Assembly: GCF_964204645.1 (NCBI RefSeq)
Contig: NC_134035.1
Span: 4,528,501-4,592,500, forward strand
Source: Tubulanus polymorphus
Taxonomy: Eukaryota > Nemertea > Palaeonemertea > Tubulaniformes > Tubulanidae
Length of the DNA: 64,000 nt
Reading direction: 5' to 3'
In this document: positions 1 through 15,524 of the stretch, in pieces
Layout of the letters: each line of letters begins with the position of its first letter
Position numbering within the stretch: position 1 is the stretch's first letter
Made by a program: the position numbers and the translations under genes
Notes under the pieces: generated by a model
Seen by the model: the letters and a program-made list of their open reading frames with translations, nothing else
Database searches by the model: none
What the model was told of the DNA's origin: nothing

Positions 1-3000
1 ATCTTCAGGACGATATGAAGTCCCAAAAATCTAGATCTTTCGACCAATCTATTGAAAACCACTTCAATACACCCTAACCATATCAGACAATTGTAAACAG
101 CATCTTCAGGACGATATGAAGCCCCAAAATTCTAGATCTTTCGACCAATCTATTTCAAATGAGTTCAGTACACCCTACCCATAAAGGACAATTGAATACA
201 GCATCTTCAGGACAATATGAAGCCCCTAAAATCTAGATCTTTCGACCAAACTATTAAAAACCAGTTCAATATACCTTACCCATATTAGAAAAAAGAATAC
301 AGCATCTTCAGGACGATATAATAACTCCAAAATTCTAGATCTTTCGACCAATCTATTTCAAATGAGTTCAGTACACCCTACCCATAAAGGACAATTGAAT
401 ACAGCATCTTCAGGACGATATGAAGCCCCAAAAATCTAGATCTTCCGACCAAACTATTGAAAACCAGTTCAATATACCCTACCCATATTAGACAATTGAA
501 TACAGCATCTTCAGGACGATATAATGCCCCATAATTCTAGATCTTTCGACTAATCTATTTAAAATTAGTTCAGTACACCCTACCCATAAAAGGCAATTGA
601 ACACAGAATCTTAAGCACGATATGAAGCCCCAAAATTCTAGATCCTTCGACCAATCTATTGAAACCCAGTTCAATATACCCTTCCCATATATGACAATTG
701 AATACAGCATCTCCAGGACAATTTGATGCCCAAAAATTCTAGATCTTTCGACCAATCTATTGAAAACCACTTCAATACACCCTAACCATATCAGACAATT
801 GTAAACAGCATCTTCCGGGTGATATGAAGCCCCAAAATTCTGAATCTTTCGACCAATCTATTGAAAATCAGTTCAGTACACCATACCCATATTAGAAAAT
901 TGAAGACAGCATCTTCAGGACAATTTGATGCCCCAAAATTCTAGATCTTTCGACAAATCTATTGAAAACCACTTCAATACACACAAACCATATAGGACAA
1001 TTGAACACAGCATCTTCAGGACCATATGGGGCCCTAACTTTCAGGATGTTTCGACCAATTTTTTGAAAATAAGTTCAGTACACCCTGCCCATATATGGCA
1101 ATTCAATACAGCTTCTTCAGGACGATATGAAGCCCCAAAATCCTCGATCTTTCTACCAATCTATTGAAAATTAGTTCAGTACACCTCACTCATATTAGAC
1201 AATTGAATACAGCATCTTCAGGACGATATGAAGCCCCTAAAATCTAGATCTTTCGGCCAATCTGTTGAAAACAACTTCAAGATCTTCAAGAAATTCTAGA
1301 TCTTTCGACCAATATATTTAAAATGAGTTCAGTACACCCTACCCATATATGACAATTGAATACAGCATCTTCAGGACGATAAGAAGCCCCAAAATTCTGG
1401 ATCTTTCTGCCAATCTATTGATAATTAGTTCAGTATACCCTACCCATATATGACAATTGAATACAGCATCTGCAGGACATTATAATGCCCCAAAATTCTA
1501 GATCTTTCGACCAATCTATTTAAAATGAGTTCAGTACACCCTACCCATAAAGGACAATTGAATACAGCATCTTCAGGACGATATGAAGCCCCAAAAATCT
1601 AGATCTTTCGACCAATCTATTGAAAACCAGTTCAATATACCCTACCAATATTAGACAATTGAATACAGCATCTTCACGACGATGTGAAGCCCTAAAAATC
1701 TGAATCTTTTAACCAATCTATTGAAAATCAGTTCAGTACACCTTACTCATATTAGACAATTGAATACAGCATCTTTAAGATGATATGAAGCCCCAAAAAT
1801 CTAGATCTTTTGACCAATCTGTTGAAAAAAACTTCAATACACCCTAACCATATCTGACAATTGTATACAGCATCTTCCGGGTGATATGAAGCCCCGAAAT
1901 TCGGAATCTTTCCACCAATCAATTGAAAATCAGTTCAGTACACCTTACCCATATTAGAAAGAAGAATACAGCATCTTCAGGACGATATAATAACCCCAAA
2001 ATTCTAGATCTTTCGACCAATCTATTTTAAATGAGTTCAGTACACCCTACCCATAAAGGACAATTGAATACAGCATCTTCAGGACGATATGAAGCCCCAA
2101 AAATCTAGATCTTTTGACCAATCTGTTGAAAAAAACTTCAATACACCCTAACCATATCAGACAATTGTATACAGCATCTTCCGGGTGATATGAAGCCCCA
2201 AAATTCAGAATCTTTCGACCAATCTATTAAAAATCAGTTCAGTACTCCATACCCATATTAAAAAATTGAAGACAGCATCTTCAGGACAATTTGATGCCCC
2301 AAAATTCTAGATCTTTCGACAAATCTATTGAAAACCACTTCAATACACACTAACCATATAGGACAATTGAACACAGCATCTTCAGGACCATATGGGGCCC
2401 TAACTTTCAGGATGTTTCGACCAATTTTTTGAAAATAAGTTCAGTTCACCCTGCCCATATATGGCAATTCAATATAGCTTCTTCAGGACGATATGAAGCC
2501 CCAAAATTCTGGATCTTTCTACCAATCTATTGAAAATTAGTTCAGTACACCCTACACATATCGGAAAATGGAATACAACATCTTCAGGACGATATGAAGC
2601 CCGAAAATTCTGGATCTTTCGGCCAATCTATTGAAAATTAGTTCAGTACACCCTACCTATGACAATTGAATACAGCATCTTCACGATGATATAATGCCCC
2701 AAAATTCTAGATCTTTCGACCGATCTATTTAAAATGAGTTCAGTACACCCTACCCATAAAGGGCAATTGAACACAGAATCTTCAGGACGATAAAATGCCC
2801 CAAAATTCTAGATCTTTCGACAAATCTATTGAAAACCACTTCAATACACACTAACCATATAGGACAATTGAACACAACATCTTCAGGACCATATGGGGCC
2901 CTAACTTTCAGGATATTTCGACCATTTTTTTGAAAATAAGTTCAGTACACCCTGCCCATATATGGCAATTGAATACAGCATCCTCAAGACGATATGAAGC

Positions 3001-6000
3001 CCCAAAAATTCTGAATCTTTCGGCCAATCTATCGAAAATTAGTTCAGTACACCCTACCCATATATGACAATTAAATACAGCATCTTCAGGACGATATGAA
3101 ACCCCAAAATTCTAGATCATTAGATCAATCTATTGAAAACCAGTCCAATACACCCTAACTATATCAGACAATGGAATACAACATCTTCAGGACGATATGA
3201 AGCCCCAAAAATCTAGATCTTTCAACCTATCTATTGAAAACCACTTCAATACACCCTAACCATATCAGATAATTGTATACAGCATCTTCCAGGTGATATG
3301 AAGCCCCAAAATTCTGAATCTTTCGACCAATCTATTGAAAATCAGTTCAGTACACCATACCCATATTAGAAAATTGAAGACAGCATCTTCAGGACAATTT
3401 GATGCCCCAAAATTCTAGATCTTTCGACAAATCTATTGGAAACCACTTCAATACACACTAACCATAAAGGACAATTGAACACAGCATCTTCAGGACCATA
3501 TGGGGCCCTAACTTTCAGGTTGTTTCGACCAATCTTTTGAAAATAAGTTCAGTACCCCTGCCCATATATGGCAATTGAATACAGCAATACTACAATTAGT
3601 TCAGTACACCCTACACATATCAGAAAATGGAATACAACATCTTCAGGACGATATGAAGCCCGAAAATTCTGGATCTTTCGGCCAATCTATTGAAAATTAG
3701 TTCAGTACACCCTACCTATATATGACAATTGAATACAGCATCTTCACGATGATATAATGCCCCAAAATTCTAGATCTTTCAACCAATCTTTTTTAAATCA
3801 GTTCAGTACACCCTACCCATAAAGGACAATTGGATACAGCATCTTCAGAACGACATGAAGCCCCAAAAATCTAGATCTTTCGACCAATCTATTGAAAACC
3901 AGTTCAATATACCCTACCCATATTAGACAAGTGAATACAGCATCTTCAGGACGATGTGAAGCCCTAAAAGTCTGAATCATTCGACCAATCTATTGAAAAT
4001 CTGTTCAGTACACCCTACCTATATATGACAATTGAATACAGCATATTTAGGACGATATGAAGCCCCAAAATTCTGGATCTTACGGCCAATCTACTGAAAA
4101 TTAGTTCAGTACACCCTACCTATATATGACAATTGAATACAGCATATTCAGGATGATATAATGCCCCAAAATTCTAGATCTTTCGACCAATCTGTTTTAA
4201 ATGAGTTCAGTACACCCTACCCATAAAGGACAATTGAATACAGCATCTTCAGGACGATATGAAGCCCAAAAAATCTAGATCTTTCGACCAATCTATTGAA
4301 AACAACTTCAATACACCCTAACCATATCAGACAATTGTATACAGCATCTTCAGGGTGATATGAAGCCCCAAAATTCTGAATCTTTCGGCCAATCTATCGA
4401 AAATTAGTTCAGTACACCCTACCCATATATGACAATTGAATACAGCATCTTCAGGACGATATGAAGCCCCAAAATTCTGAATCTTTCGACCAATCTATTG
4501 AAAATCAGTTCAGTACACCTTAATCATATTAGACAATTGAATACAGCATCTTCAGGACGATATGAAGCCCCAAAATTCTGGATCTTTCTACCAATCTATT
4601 GAAAATTAGTTCAGTACACCCTACACATATCAGAAAATGGAATACAACATCTTCAGGACGATATGAAGCCCGAAAATTCTGGATCTTTCGGCCAATCCAT
4701 TGAAAACTAGTTCAGTACACCCTACCTATATATGACAATTGAATACAGCATCTTCACGATGATATAATGCCCCAAAATTCTAGATCTTTCGACCAATCTA
4801 TTGAAAATCAGTTCAGTACACCCTACCCATAAAGTACAATTGAATACAGCATCTTCAGGACGATATGAAGCCCCAAAAATCTAGATCTTTCGACCAATCT
4901 ATTGAAAACCAGTTCAATATACCCTACCCATATTAGACAATTGAATACAGTATCTTCAGGACGATATAATGCCCCAAAATTCTAGATCTTTCGACCAATC
5001 TATTTTAAATGAGTTCAGTACACCCTACCCATAAAGTACAATTGAATACAGCATCTTCAGGATGATATGAAGCCCCAAAAATCTAGATCTTTCGACCAAT
5101 CTATTGAAAACAAGTTCAATATACCCTACCCATATTAGACAATTGAAGACAGCATCTTCAGGACGATGTGAAGCCCTAAAAGTCTGAATCATTCGACCAA
5201 TCTATTGAAAATCAGTTCAGTACACCCTACACATATCAGAAAATGGAATACAACATCTTCAGGACGATATGAAGCCCCAAAATTCTGGATCTTTCTACCA
5301 ATCTATTGAAAATTAGTTCAGTACACCCTACACATATCAGAAAATGGAATACAACATCTTCAGGACGATATGAAGCCCGAAAATTCTGGATCTTTCGGCC
5401 AATCCATTGAAAATTAGTTCAGTACACCCTACCTATATATGACAATTGAATACAGCATCTTCACGATGATATAATGCCCCAAAATTCTAGATCTTTCGAC
5501 CAATATATTTAAAATGAGTTCAGTACACACTACCCATAAAGGACAATATTGAACACAGAATCTTCAGGACTATATAATGCCCCAAAATTCTAGATCTTTC
5601 GACCAATCTATTGAAAATCAGTTCAGTACACCCTACCCATAAAGTACAATTGAATACAGCATCTTCAGGACGATATGAAGCCCCAAAAATCTAGATCTTT
5701 CGACAAATCTATTGAAAACCACTTCAATACACACTAACCATATAGGACAATTGAACACAGCATCTTCAGGATCATATGGGGCCCTAACTTTCAGGATGTT
5801 TCAACCAATTTTTTGAAAATAAGTTCAGTTCACCCTGCCCATATATGGCAATTCAATACAGCTTTTTCAGGACGATATGAAGCCCAAAAATCCTGGATCT
5901 TTCTACCAATCTATTGAAAATTAGTTCAGTACACACTACACATATCAGAAAATGGAATACAACATCTTCAGGACGATATGAAACCCGAAAATTCTGGATC

Positions 6001-6594
6001 TTTCGGCCAATCTATTGAAAATTAGTTCAGTACACCCTACCTATATATGACAATTGAATACAACATCTTCAGGATGATATGATGCCCCAAAATTCTAGAT
6101 CTTTTGACCAATCTATTTAAAATGAGTTCAGGACACCCTGCCCATAAAGGGCAATTGAACACAGAATCTTAAGCACGATATGAAGTCCCAAAATTCTAGA
6201 TCCTTCGACCAATCTATTGAAACCCAGTTCAATATACCCTTCCCATATTAGAAAATTGAAGACAGCATCTTCAGGACAATTTGATGCCCCAAAATTGTAG
6301 ATCTTTCGACCAATCTATTGAAAACCACTTCAATGCACCCTAACCATATCAGACAATTGTAAACAGCATCTTCCGGGTGATATGAAGCCCCAAAATTCTG
6401 AATCTTTCGACCAATCTATTGAAAATCAGTTCAGTACACCTTACTCATATTAGACAACTGAATACAGCATCTTCAGGACGATATGAAGCCCCAAAATTCA
6501 GAATCTTTCGACCAATGTATTGAAAATCAGTTCAGTACACCATACCCATATTAGAAAATTGAAGACAGCATCTTCAGGACAATTTGATGCCCCA

Positions 6595-8870
6595 AAATTC
6601 TAGATCTTTCGACAAATCTATTGAAAACCACTTCAATACACACTAACCATATAGGACAATTGAACACAGCATCTTCAGGACCATATGGGGCCCTAACTTT
6701 CAGGATGTTTCGACCAATTTTTTGAAAATAAGTTCAGTACACCCTGCCCATATATGGCAATTCAATACAGCTTATTCAGGACGATATGAAGCCCCAAAAT
6801 TTTGGATCTTTCTACCAATCTATTGAAAATTAGTTCAGTACACCCTACACATATCAGACAATGGAATACAACATCTTCAGGACGATATGAAGCCCGAAAA
6901 TTCTGGATCTTTCGGCCAATCTACTGAAAATTAGTTCAGTACACCCTACCTATATATGACAATTGAATACAGCATCTTCAGGATGATATAATGCCCCAAA
7001 ATTCTAGATCTTTCAACCAATCTATTTAAAATTAGTTCAGTACACCCTAACTATAAAGGACAATTGAATACAGCATCTTCAGGACAATATAATGCCCCAC
7101 AATTCTGAATCTTTCGGCCAATCTATTTTAAATGAGTTCAGTACACCCTACCCATAATGGACAATTGAATACAGCATCTTCAGGACGATATGAAGCCCCA
7201 AAAATCTAGATCTTTCAACCAATCTATTGAAAACAAGTTCAATACACCCTACCCATATTAGACAACTGAATACAGCATCTTCACGATGATATAATGCCCC
7301 AAAATTCTAGATCTTTCGACCAATCTATTTTAAATGAGTTCAGTACACCCTACCCATAAAGGACAATTGAATACAGCATCTTCAGGAGGATATGAAGTCC
7401 CAAAAATCTAGATCTTTCGGCCGATCTAATGAAAACCAGTTCAATATACCCTACCCATATTAGACAATTGAATACAGCATCTTCAGGACGATATAATGCC
7501 CCACAATTCTGAATCTTTCGGCCAATCTATTTTAAATGAGTTCAGTACACCCTACCCATAAAGGACAATTGAATACAGCACCTTCAGGATGATATGAAGC
7601 CCCAAAAATCTAGATCTTTCGACCAATCTATTGAAAACAACTTCAATACACCCTAACCATATCAGACAATTGTATACAGCATCTTCCAGGTGATATGAAG
7701 CCCCAAAATTCTGAATCTTTCGACAAATCTATTGAAAAACACTTCAATACACACTAACCATATAGGACAATTGAACACAGCATCTTCAGGACCATATGGG
7801 GCCCTAACTTTCAGGATGTTTCAACCAATTTTTTGAAAATAAGTTCAGTTCACCCTGCCCATATATGGCAATTGAATACAGCATCTTCAGGACGATATGA
7901 AGCCCAAAAATCCTGGATCTTTCTACCAATCTATTGAAAACAACTTCAATACACCCTAACCATATCAGACAATTGTATACAGCATCTTCCAGGTGATATG
8001 AAGCCCCAAAATTCTGAATCTTTCGACAAATCTATTGAAAAACACTTCAATACACACTAACCATATAGGACAATTGAACACAGCATCTTCAGGACCATAT
8101 GGGGCCCTAACTTTCAGGATGTTTCAACCAATTTTTTGAAAATAAGTTCAGTTCACCCTGCCCATATATGGCAATTCAATACAGCTTTTTCAGGACGATA
8201 TGAAGCCCAAAAATCCTGGATCTTTCTACCAATCTATTGAAAATTAGTTCAGTACACACTACACATATCAGAAAATGGAATACAACATCTTCAGGACGAT
8301 ATGAAACCCGAAAATTCTGGATCTTTCGGCCAATCTATTGAAAATTAGTTCAGTACACCCTACCTATATATGACAATTGAATACAGCATCTTCAGGATGA
8401 TATGATGCCCCAAAATTCTAGATCTTTTGACCAATCTATTTAAAATGAGTTCAGGACACCCTGCCCATAAAGGGCAATTGAACACAGAATCTTAAGCACG
8501 ATATGAAGCCCCAAAATTCTAGATCCTTCGACCAATCTATTGAAACCCAGTTCAATATACCCTTCCCATATATGACAATTGAATACAGCATCTTCAGGAC
8601 AATTTGATGCCCCAAAATTCTAGATCTTTCCACCAATCTATTGAAAAACAGTTCAATACACCCTAGCCATATATGACAATTGAATACAGCATCTTCAAGA
8701 CGATATGAAGCCCCAAAATTTTGAATCTTTCGGCCAATCTATCGAAAATTAGTTCAATACACCCTAGCCATATATGACAATTGAATACAGCATCTTCAGG
8801 ACGATACGAAGCCCCAAAAATCTAGATTTTTCGACCAATCTATTGAAAACCACTTCAATACACCCTAACC
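6595..8870 (+). repeat. Satellite segmental duplication, copy 1 (partner 11,640-13,620)
   Basis: This block matches the one at 11,640-13,620 monomer for monomer, including private variants such as CTTATTCAGG (6,771 and 11,821) and the unusual CCCTAGCCATAT monomers (8,66x and 13,41x). The offset is 5,050 bp, exactly 50 x 101, up to about 7.9 kb. After that it drops to 4,748 bp, because this copy holds one extra block of 303 bp (3 x 101). This is large-scale unequal exchange in register with the monomer. Confidence 0.8.
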
Positions 8871-11639
8871 ATATCAGACAATTGTAAACAGCATCTTCCG
8901 GGTGATATGAAGCCCCAAAATTCTGAATCTTTCGACCAATCTATTGAAAATCAGTTCAGTACACCCTACACATATTAGACAATTGAATACAGCATCTTAA
9001 GGACGATATGAAGCCCCAAAATTCTGGATCTTTCGACCAATCTATTGAAAATTAGTTCAGTACACCTTACTCATATTACGCAATTGAATACAGCATCTTA
9101 AGGACGATATGAAGCCCCAAAATTCTGGATCTTTCGACCAATCTATTGAAAATCAGTTCAGTACACCATACCCATATTAGAAAATTGAAGACAGCATCTT
9201 CAGGACAATTTGATGCCCCAAAATTGTAGATCTTTCGACAAATCTATTGAAAACCACTTCAATACACACTAACATTATAGGACAATTGAACACAGCATCT
9301 TCAGGACCATATGGGGCCCTAACTTTCAGGATGTTTCGACCAATTTTTTGAAAATAAGTTCAGTTCACCCTGCCCATATATGGCAATTCAACACAGATTC
9401 TTCAGGACGATATGAAGCCCCAAAATTCTGGATCTTTCGGCCAATCTATCGAAAATTAGTTCAGTACACCCTACCCATATATGACAATTGAATACAGCAT
9501 CTTCAGGACGATATGAAGCCCCAAAAATCTAGATTTTTCGACCAATCTATTGAAAACCACTTCAATACACCCTAACCATATCAGACAATTGTAAACAGCA
9601 TCTTCAGGATGATATGAAGCCCCAAAATTCTGGATCTTTCTACCAATCTATTGAAAAGTAGTTCAGTACACCCTACACATATTAGAAAATGGAATACAAC
9701 ATCTTTAGGACGATATGAAGCCCGAAAATTCTGGATCTTTCGGCCAATCTATTGAAAATTAGTTCAGTACACCCTACCTATATATGACAATTGAATACAG
9801 CATCTTCACGATGATATAATGCCCCAAAATTCTAGATCTTTCGACCAATCTATTTAAAATGAATTGTGTACACACTACCCATAAAGGACAATTGAACACA
9901 GAATCTTCAGGACTATGTAATGCCCCAAAATTCTAGATCTTTCGACCAATCTATTGAAAATCAGTTCAGTACACCTTACTCATATTAGACAATTGAATAC
10001 AGCATCTTCAGGACGATGTGAAGTCCTAAAAGTCTGAATCATTCGACCAATCTATTGAAAATCAGTTCAGTACACCTCACTCATATTAGACAATTGAATA
10101 CAGCATCTTCAGGACGATATGAAGCCCCAAAATTCTGGATCTTTCTACCAATCTATTGAAAATTAGTTCAGTACACCCTACACATATCAGAAAATGGAAT
10201 ACAACATCTTCAGGACGACATGAAGCCCGAAAAATTCTGGATCTTTCGGCCAATCTATTAAAAATTAGTTCAGTACACCCTACCTATATATGACAATTGA
10301 ATGCAGTTTCTTCAGGATGATATGATGCCCCAAAATTCTAGATCTTTCGACCAATCTATTTAAAATTAGTTCAGTACACCCTACCCATAAAGGGCAATTG
10401 AACACAGAATCTTAAGCACGATATGAAGCCCCAAAATTCTAGATCCTTCGACCAATCTATTGAAACCCAGTTCAATATACCCTTCCCATATATGACAATT
10501 GAATACAGCATCTCCAGGACAATTTGATGCCCAAAAATTCTAGATCTTTCCACCAATCTATTGAAAAACCGTTCAATACACCCTAACCATATATGCCAAT
10601 TGAATACAGCATCTTCAGGACGATATGAAGCCCCAAAAATCTAGATCTTTCGACCAATCTATTGAAAACCACTTCAATACACCCTAACCATATCAGACAA
10701 TTGTAAACAGCATCTTCCGGGTGATATGAAGCCCCAAAATTCTGAATCTTTCGACCAATCTATTGAAAATCAGTTCAGTACACCTTACTCATATTAGACA
10801 ACTGAATACAGCATCTTCAGGACGATATGAAGCCCCAAAATTCAGAATCTTTCGACCAATGTATTGAAAATCAGTTCAGTACACCATACCCATATTAGAA
10901 AATTGAAGACAGCATCTTCAGGACAATTTGATGCCCCAAAATTCTAGTTCTTTCGACAAATCTATTGAAAACCACTTCAATACACACTAACCATATAGGA
11001 CAATTGAACACAGCATCTTCAGGACCATATGGGGCCCTAACTTTCAGGATGTTTCGACCAATTTTTTGAAAATAAGTTCAGTACACCCTGCCCATATATG
11101 GCAATTCAATACAGCTTCTTCAGGACGATATGAAGCCCCAAAATCCTGGATCTTTCTACCAATCTATTGAAAATTAGTTCAGTACACCCTACACATATCA
11201 GAAAATGGAATACAACATCTTCAGGACGACATGAAGCCCCAAAAATTCTGGATCTTTCGGCCAATCTATTAAAAATTAGTTCAGTACACCCTACCTATAT
11301 ATGACAATTGAATACAGCATCTTCAGGATGATATGATGCCCCAAAATTCTAGATCTTTCGACCAATCTATTTAAAATTAGTTCAGTACACCCTAACCATA
11401 TCAGACAATTGTAAACAGCATCTTCCGGGTGATATGAAGCCCCAAAATTCTGAATCTTACGACCAATCTATTGAAAATCAGTTCAGTACACCTTACTCAT
11501 ATTAGACAATTGAATACAGCATCTTCAGGACGATATGAAGCCCCAAAAATCCAGATCTTTCGACCAATCTATTGAAAACCACTTCAATACACCCTAACCA
11601 TATCAGACAATTGTATACAGCATCTTCCGGGTGATGTGA

Positions 11640-13620
11640 AGCCCCAAAATTCTGGATCTTTCGACAAATCTATTGAAAACCACTTCAATACACTAACCAT
11701 ATAGGACAATTGAACACAGCATCTTCAGGACCATATGGGGCCCTAACTTTCAGGATGTTTCGACCAATTTTTTGAAAATGAGTTCAGTTCACCCTGCCCA
11801 TATATGGCAATTCAATACAGCTTATTCAGGACGATATGAAGCCCCAAAATTTTGGATCTTTCTACCAATCTATTGAAAATTAGTTCAGTACACCCTACAC
11901 ATATCAGACAATGGAATACAACATCTTCAGGACGATATGAAGCCCGAAAATTCTGGATCTTTCGGCCAATCTACTGAAAATTAGTTCAGTACACCCTACC
12001 TATATATGACAATTGAATACAGCATCTTCAGGATGATATAATGCCCCAAAATTCTAGATCTTTCAACCAATCTATTTAAAATTAGTTCAGTACACCCTAA
12101 CTATAAAGGACAATTGAATACAGCATCTTCAGGACAATATAATGCCCCACAATTCTGAATCTTTCGGCCAATCTATTTTAAATGAGTTCAGTACACCCTA
12201 CCCATAATGGACAATTGAATACAGCATCTTCAGGACATTATGAAGCCCCAAAAATCTAGATCTTTCAACCAATCTATTGAAAACAAGTTAAATACACCCT
12301 ACCCATATTAGACAACTGAATACAGCATATTCAGGACGATATAATGCCCCAAAATTCTAGATCTTTCGACCAATCTATTTTAAATGAGTTCAGTACACCC
12401 TACCCATAAAGGACAATTGAATACAGCATCTTCAGGAGGATATGAAGTCCCAAAAATCTAGATCTTTCGACCGATCTAATGAAAACCAGTTCAATATACC
12501 CTACCCATATTAGACAATTGAATACAGCATCTTCAGGACGATATAATGCCCCACAATTCTGAATCTTTCGGCCAATCTATTTTAAATGAGTTCAGTACAC
12601 CCTACCCATAAAGGACAATTGAATACAGCATCTTCAGGACGATATGAAGCCCCAAAAATCTAGATCTTTCGACCAATCTATTGAAAACAACTTCAATACA
12701 CCTTAACCATATCAGACAATTGTATACAGCATCTTCCGGGTGATATGAAGCCCCAAAATTCAGAATCTTTCGACAAATCTATTGAAAAACACTTCAATAC
12801 ACACTAACCATATAGGACAATTGAACACAGCATCTTCAGGACCATATGGGGCCCTAACTTTCAGGATGTTTCAACCAATTTTTTGAAAATAAGTTCAGTT
12901 CACCCTGCCCATATATGGCAATTCAATACAGCTTTTTCAGGACGATATGAAGCCCAAAAATCCTGGATCTTTCTACCAATCTATTGAAAATTAGTTCAGT
13001 ACACACTACACATATCAGAAAATGGAATACAACATCTTCAGGACGACATGAAGCCCGAAAAATTCTGGATCTTTCGGCCAATCTATTGAAAATTAGTTCA
13101 GTACACCCTACCTATATATGACAATTGAATACAGCATCTTCAGGATGATATGATGCCCCAAAATTCTAGATCTTTCGACCAATCTATTTAAAATGAGTTC
13201 AGGACACCCTGCCCATAAAGGGCAATTGAACACAGAATCTTAAGCACGATATGAAGCCCCAAAATTCTAGATCCTTCGACCAATCTATTGAAACCCAGTT
13301 CAATATACCCTTCCCATATATGACAATTGAATACAGCATCTTCAGGACAATTTGATGCCCCAAAATTCTAGATCTTTCCACCAATCTATTGAAAAACAGT
13401 TCAATACACCCTAGCCACATATGACAATTGAATACAGCATCTTCAAGACGATATGAAGCCCCAAAATTTTGAATCTTTCGGCCAATCTATTGAAAATTAG
13501 TTCAATACACCCTAGCCATATATGACAATTGAATACAGCATCTTCAGGACGATATGAAGCCCCAAAAATCTAGATCTTTCGACCAATCTATTGAAAACAA
13601 CTTCAATACACCCTAACCAT
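11640..13620 (+). repeat. Satellite segmental duplication, copy 2 (partner 6,595-8,870)
   Basis: Second copy of the block described at 6,595-8,870. It lacks the 303-bp internal triplication seen near 7,74x-8,16x in the partner. One monomer at about 11,690 has lost two bases (CACTAACC where the partner has CACACTAACC), which marks a change after duplication. Confidence 0.8.
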
Positions 13621-15524
13621 ATCAGACAATTGTATACAGCATCTTACGGGTGATTTGAAGCCCCAAAATTCTGAATCTTTCGACCAATCTATTGAAAATC
13701 AGTTCAGTACACCATACCCATATTAGAAAATTGAAGACAGCATCTTCAGGACAATTTGATGCCCCAAAATTCTAGATCTTTCGACAAATCTATTGAAAAC
13801 CACTTCAATACACACTAACCATATAGGACAATTGAACACAGCATCTTCAGGACCATATGGGGCCCTAACTTTCAGGATGTTTCGACCAATTTTTTGAAAA
13901 TAAGTTCAGTTCACCCTGCCCATATATGGCAATTCAACACAGATTCTTCAGGACGATATGAAGCCCCAAAATTCTGGATCTTTCTACCAATCTATTGAAA
14001 ATTAGTTCGGTACACCCTACACATATCAGAAAATGGAATACAACATCTTCAGGACGATATGAAGCCCGAAAATTCTGGATCTTTCGGCCAATCTATTGAA
14101 AATTAGTTCAGTACACCCTAACCATATCAGACAATTGAATACAGCATCTTCAGGACGATGTAATGCCCCAAAATTCTAGATCTTTCGACCAATCTATTGA
14201 AAATCAGTTCAGTACACCTTACCCATAAAGTACAATTGAATACAGCATCTTCAGGACGATATGAAGCCCCAAAAATCTAGATCTTTCGACCAATCTATTT
14301 AAAATGAGTTCAATATACCCTACCCATATTAGACAATTGAATACAGTATCTTCAGGAAGATATAATGCCCCTAAATTCTAGATCTTTCGACCAATCTATT
14401 GAAAACAACTTCAATACACCTTACTCATATTAGACAATTGAATACAGCATCTTCCGTGTGATATGAAGCCCCAAAATTCTGAATCTTTCGACCAATCTAT
14501 TGAAAATCAGTTCAGTACACCATACCCATATTAGAAAATTGAAGACAGCATCTTCAGGACAATTTGATGCCCCAAAATTCTAGATCTTTCGACAAATCTA
14601 TTGAAACCACTTCAATACACACTAACCATATAGGACAATTGAACACAGCATCTTCAGGACCATATGGGGCCCTAACTTTCAGGTTGTTTCGACCAATTTT
14701 TTGAAAATAAGTTCAGTACACCCTGTCCATATATGGCAATTCAATACAGCTTCTTCAGGACGATATGAAGCCCCAAAATCCTCGATCTTTCTACCAATCT
14801 ATTGGAAATTAGTTCAGTACACCCTACAGATATCAGAAAATCGAATACAACATCTTCAGGACGATATGAAGCCCCAAATTTTTGGATCTTTCGGCCAATC
14901 TATTGAAAATTAGTTCAGTGCACCTTACCCATATATGACAATTGAATACAGCATCTTGAGGACGATATAATGCCCCAAAATTCTAGATCTTTCGACCAAT
15001 CTATTTAAAATGAGTTCAGTACACCCTACCCATATTGGACAATTGAATACAGCATCTCCAGGACGATATGAAGCCCCAAAAATCTAGATCTTTCGACCAA
15101 TCTATTGAAAACCAGTTCAATATACCCTACCTTTATTAGACAATTGAATACAGCATCTTCCGGGTGATATGAAGCCCCAAAATTCGGAATCTTTCGGCCA
15201 ATCTATCGAAAATTAGTTCAGTACACCCTACCCATATATGACAATTGAAAAGAGCATCTTCAGGAAGATGTGATGCCCCAAATTTCTAGATCTTTCGACC
15301 AATCTATTGAAAATCAATTCAATACACCCTAACCATAGAGGACAATTGAACACAGCATCTTCAGGACCATATGGGTTCCTAAATTTCAGGATGTTTCGAC
15401 CAATTTATTGAAAATAAGTTCAGTACACCCTTCCCATATATGGCAATTCAATACAGCTTCTTCAATACACCCTAGCCATATATGACAATTGAATTCAGCT
15501 TCTTCAAGACGATATGAAGCCCCA

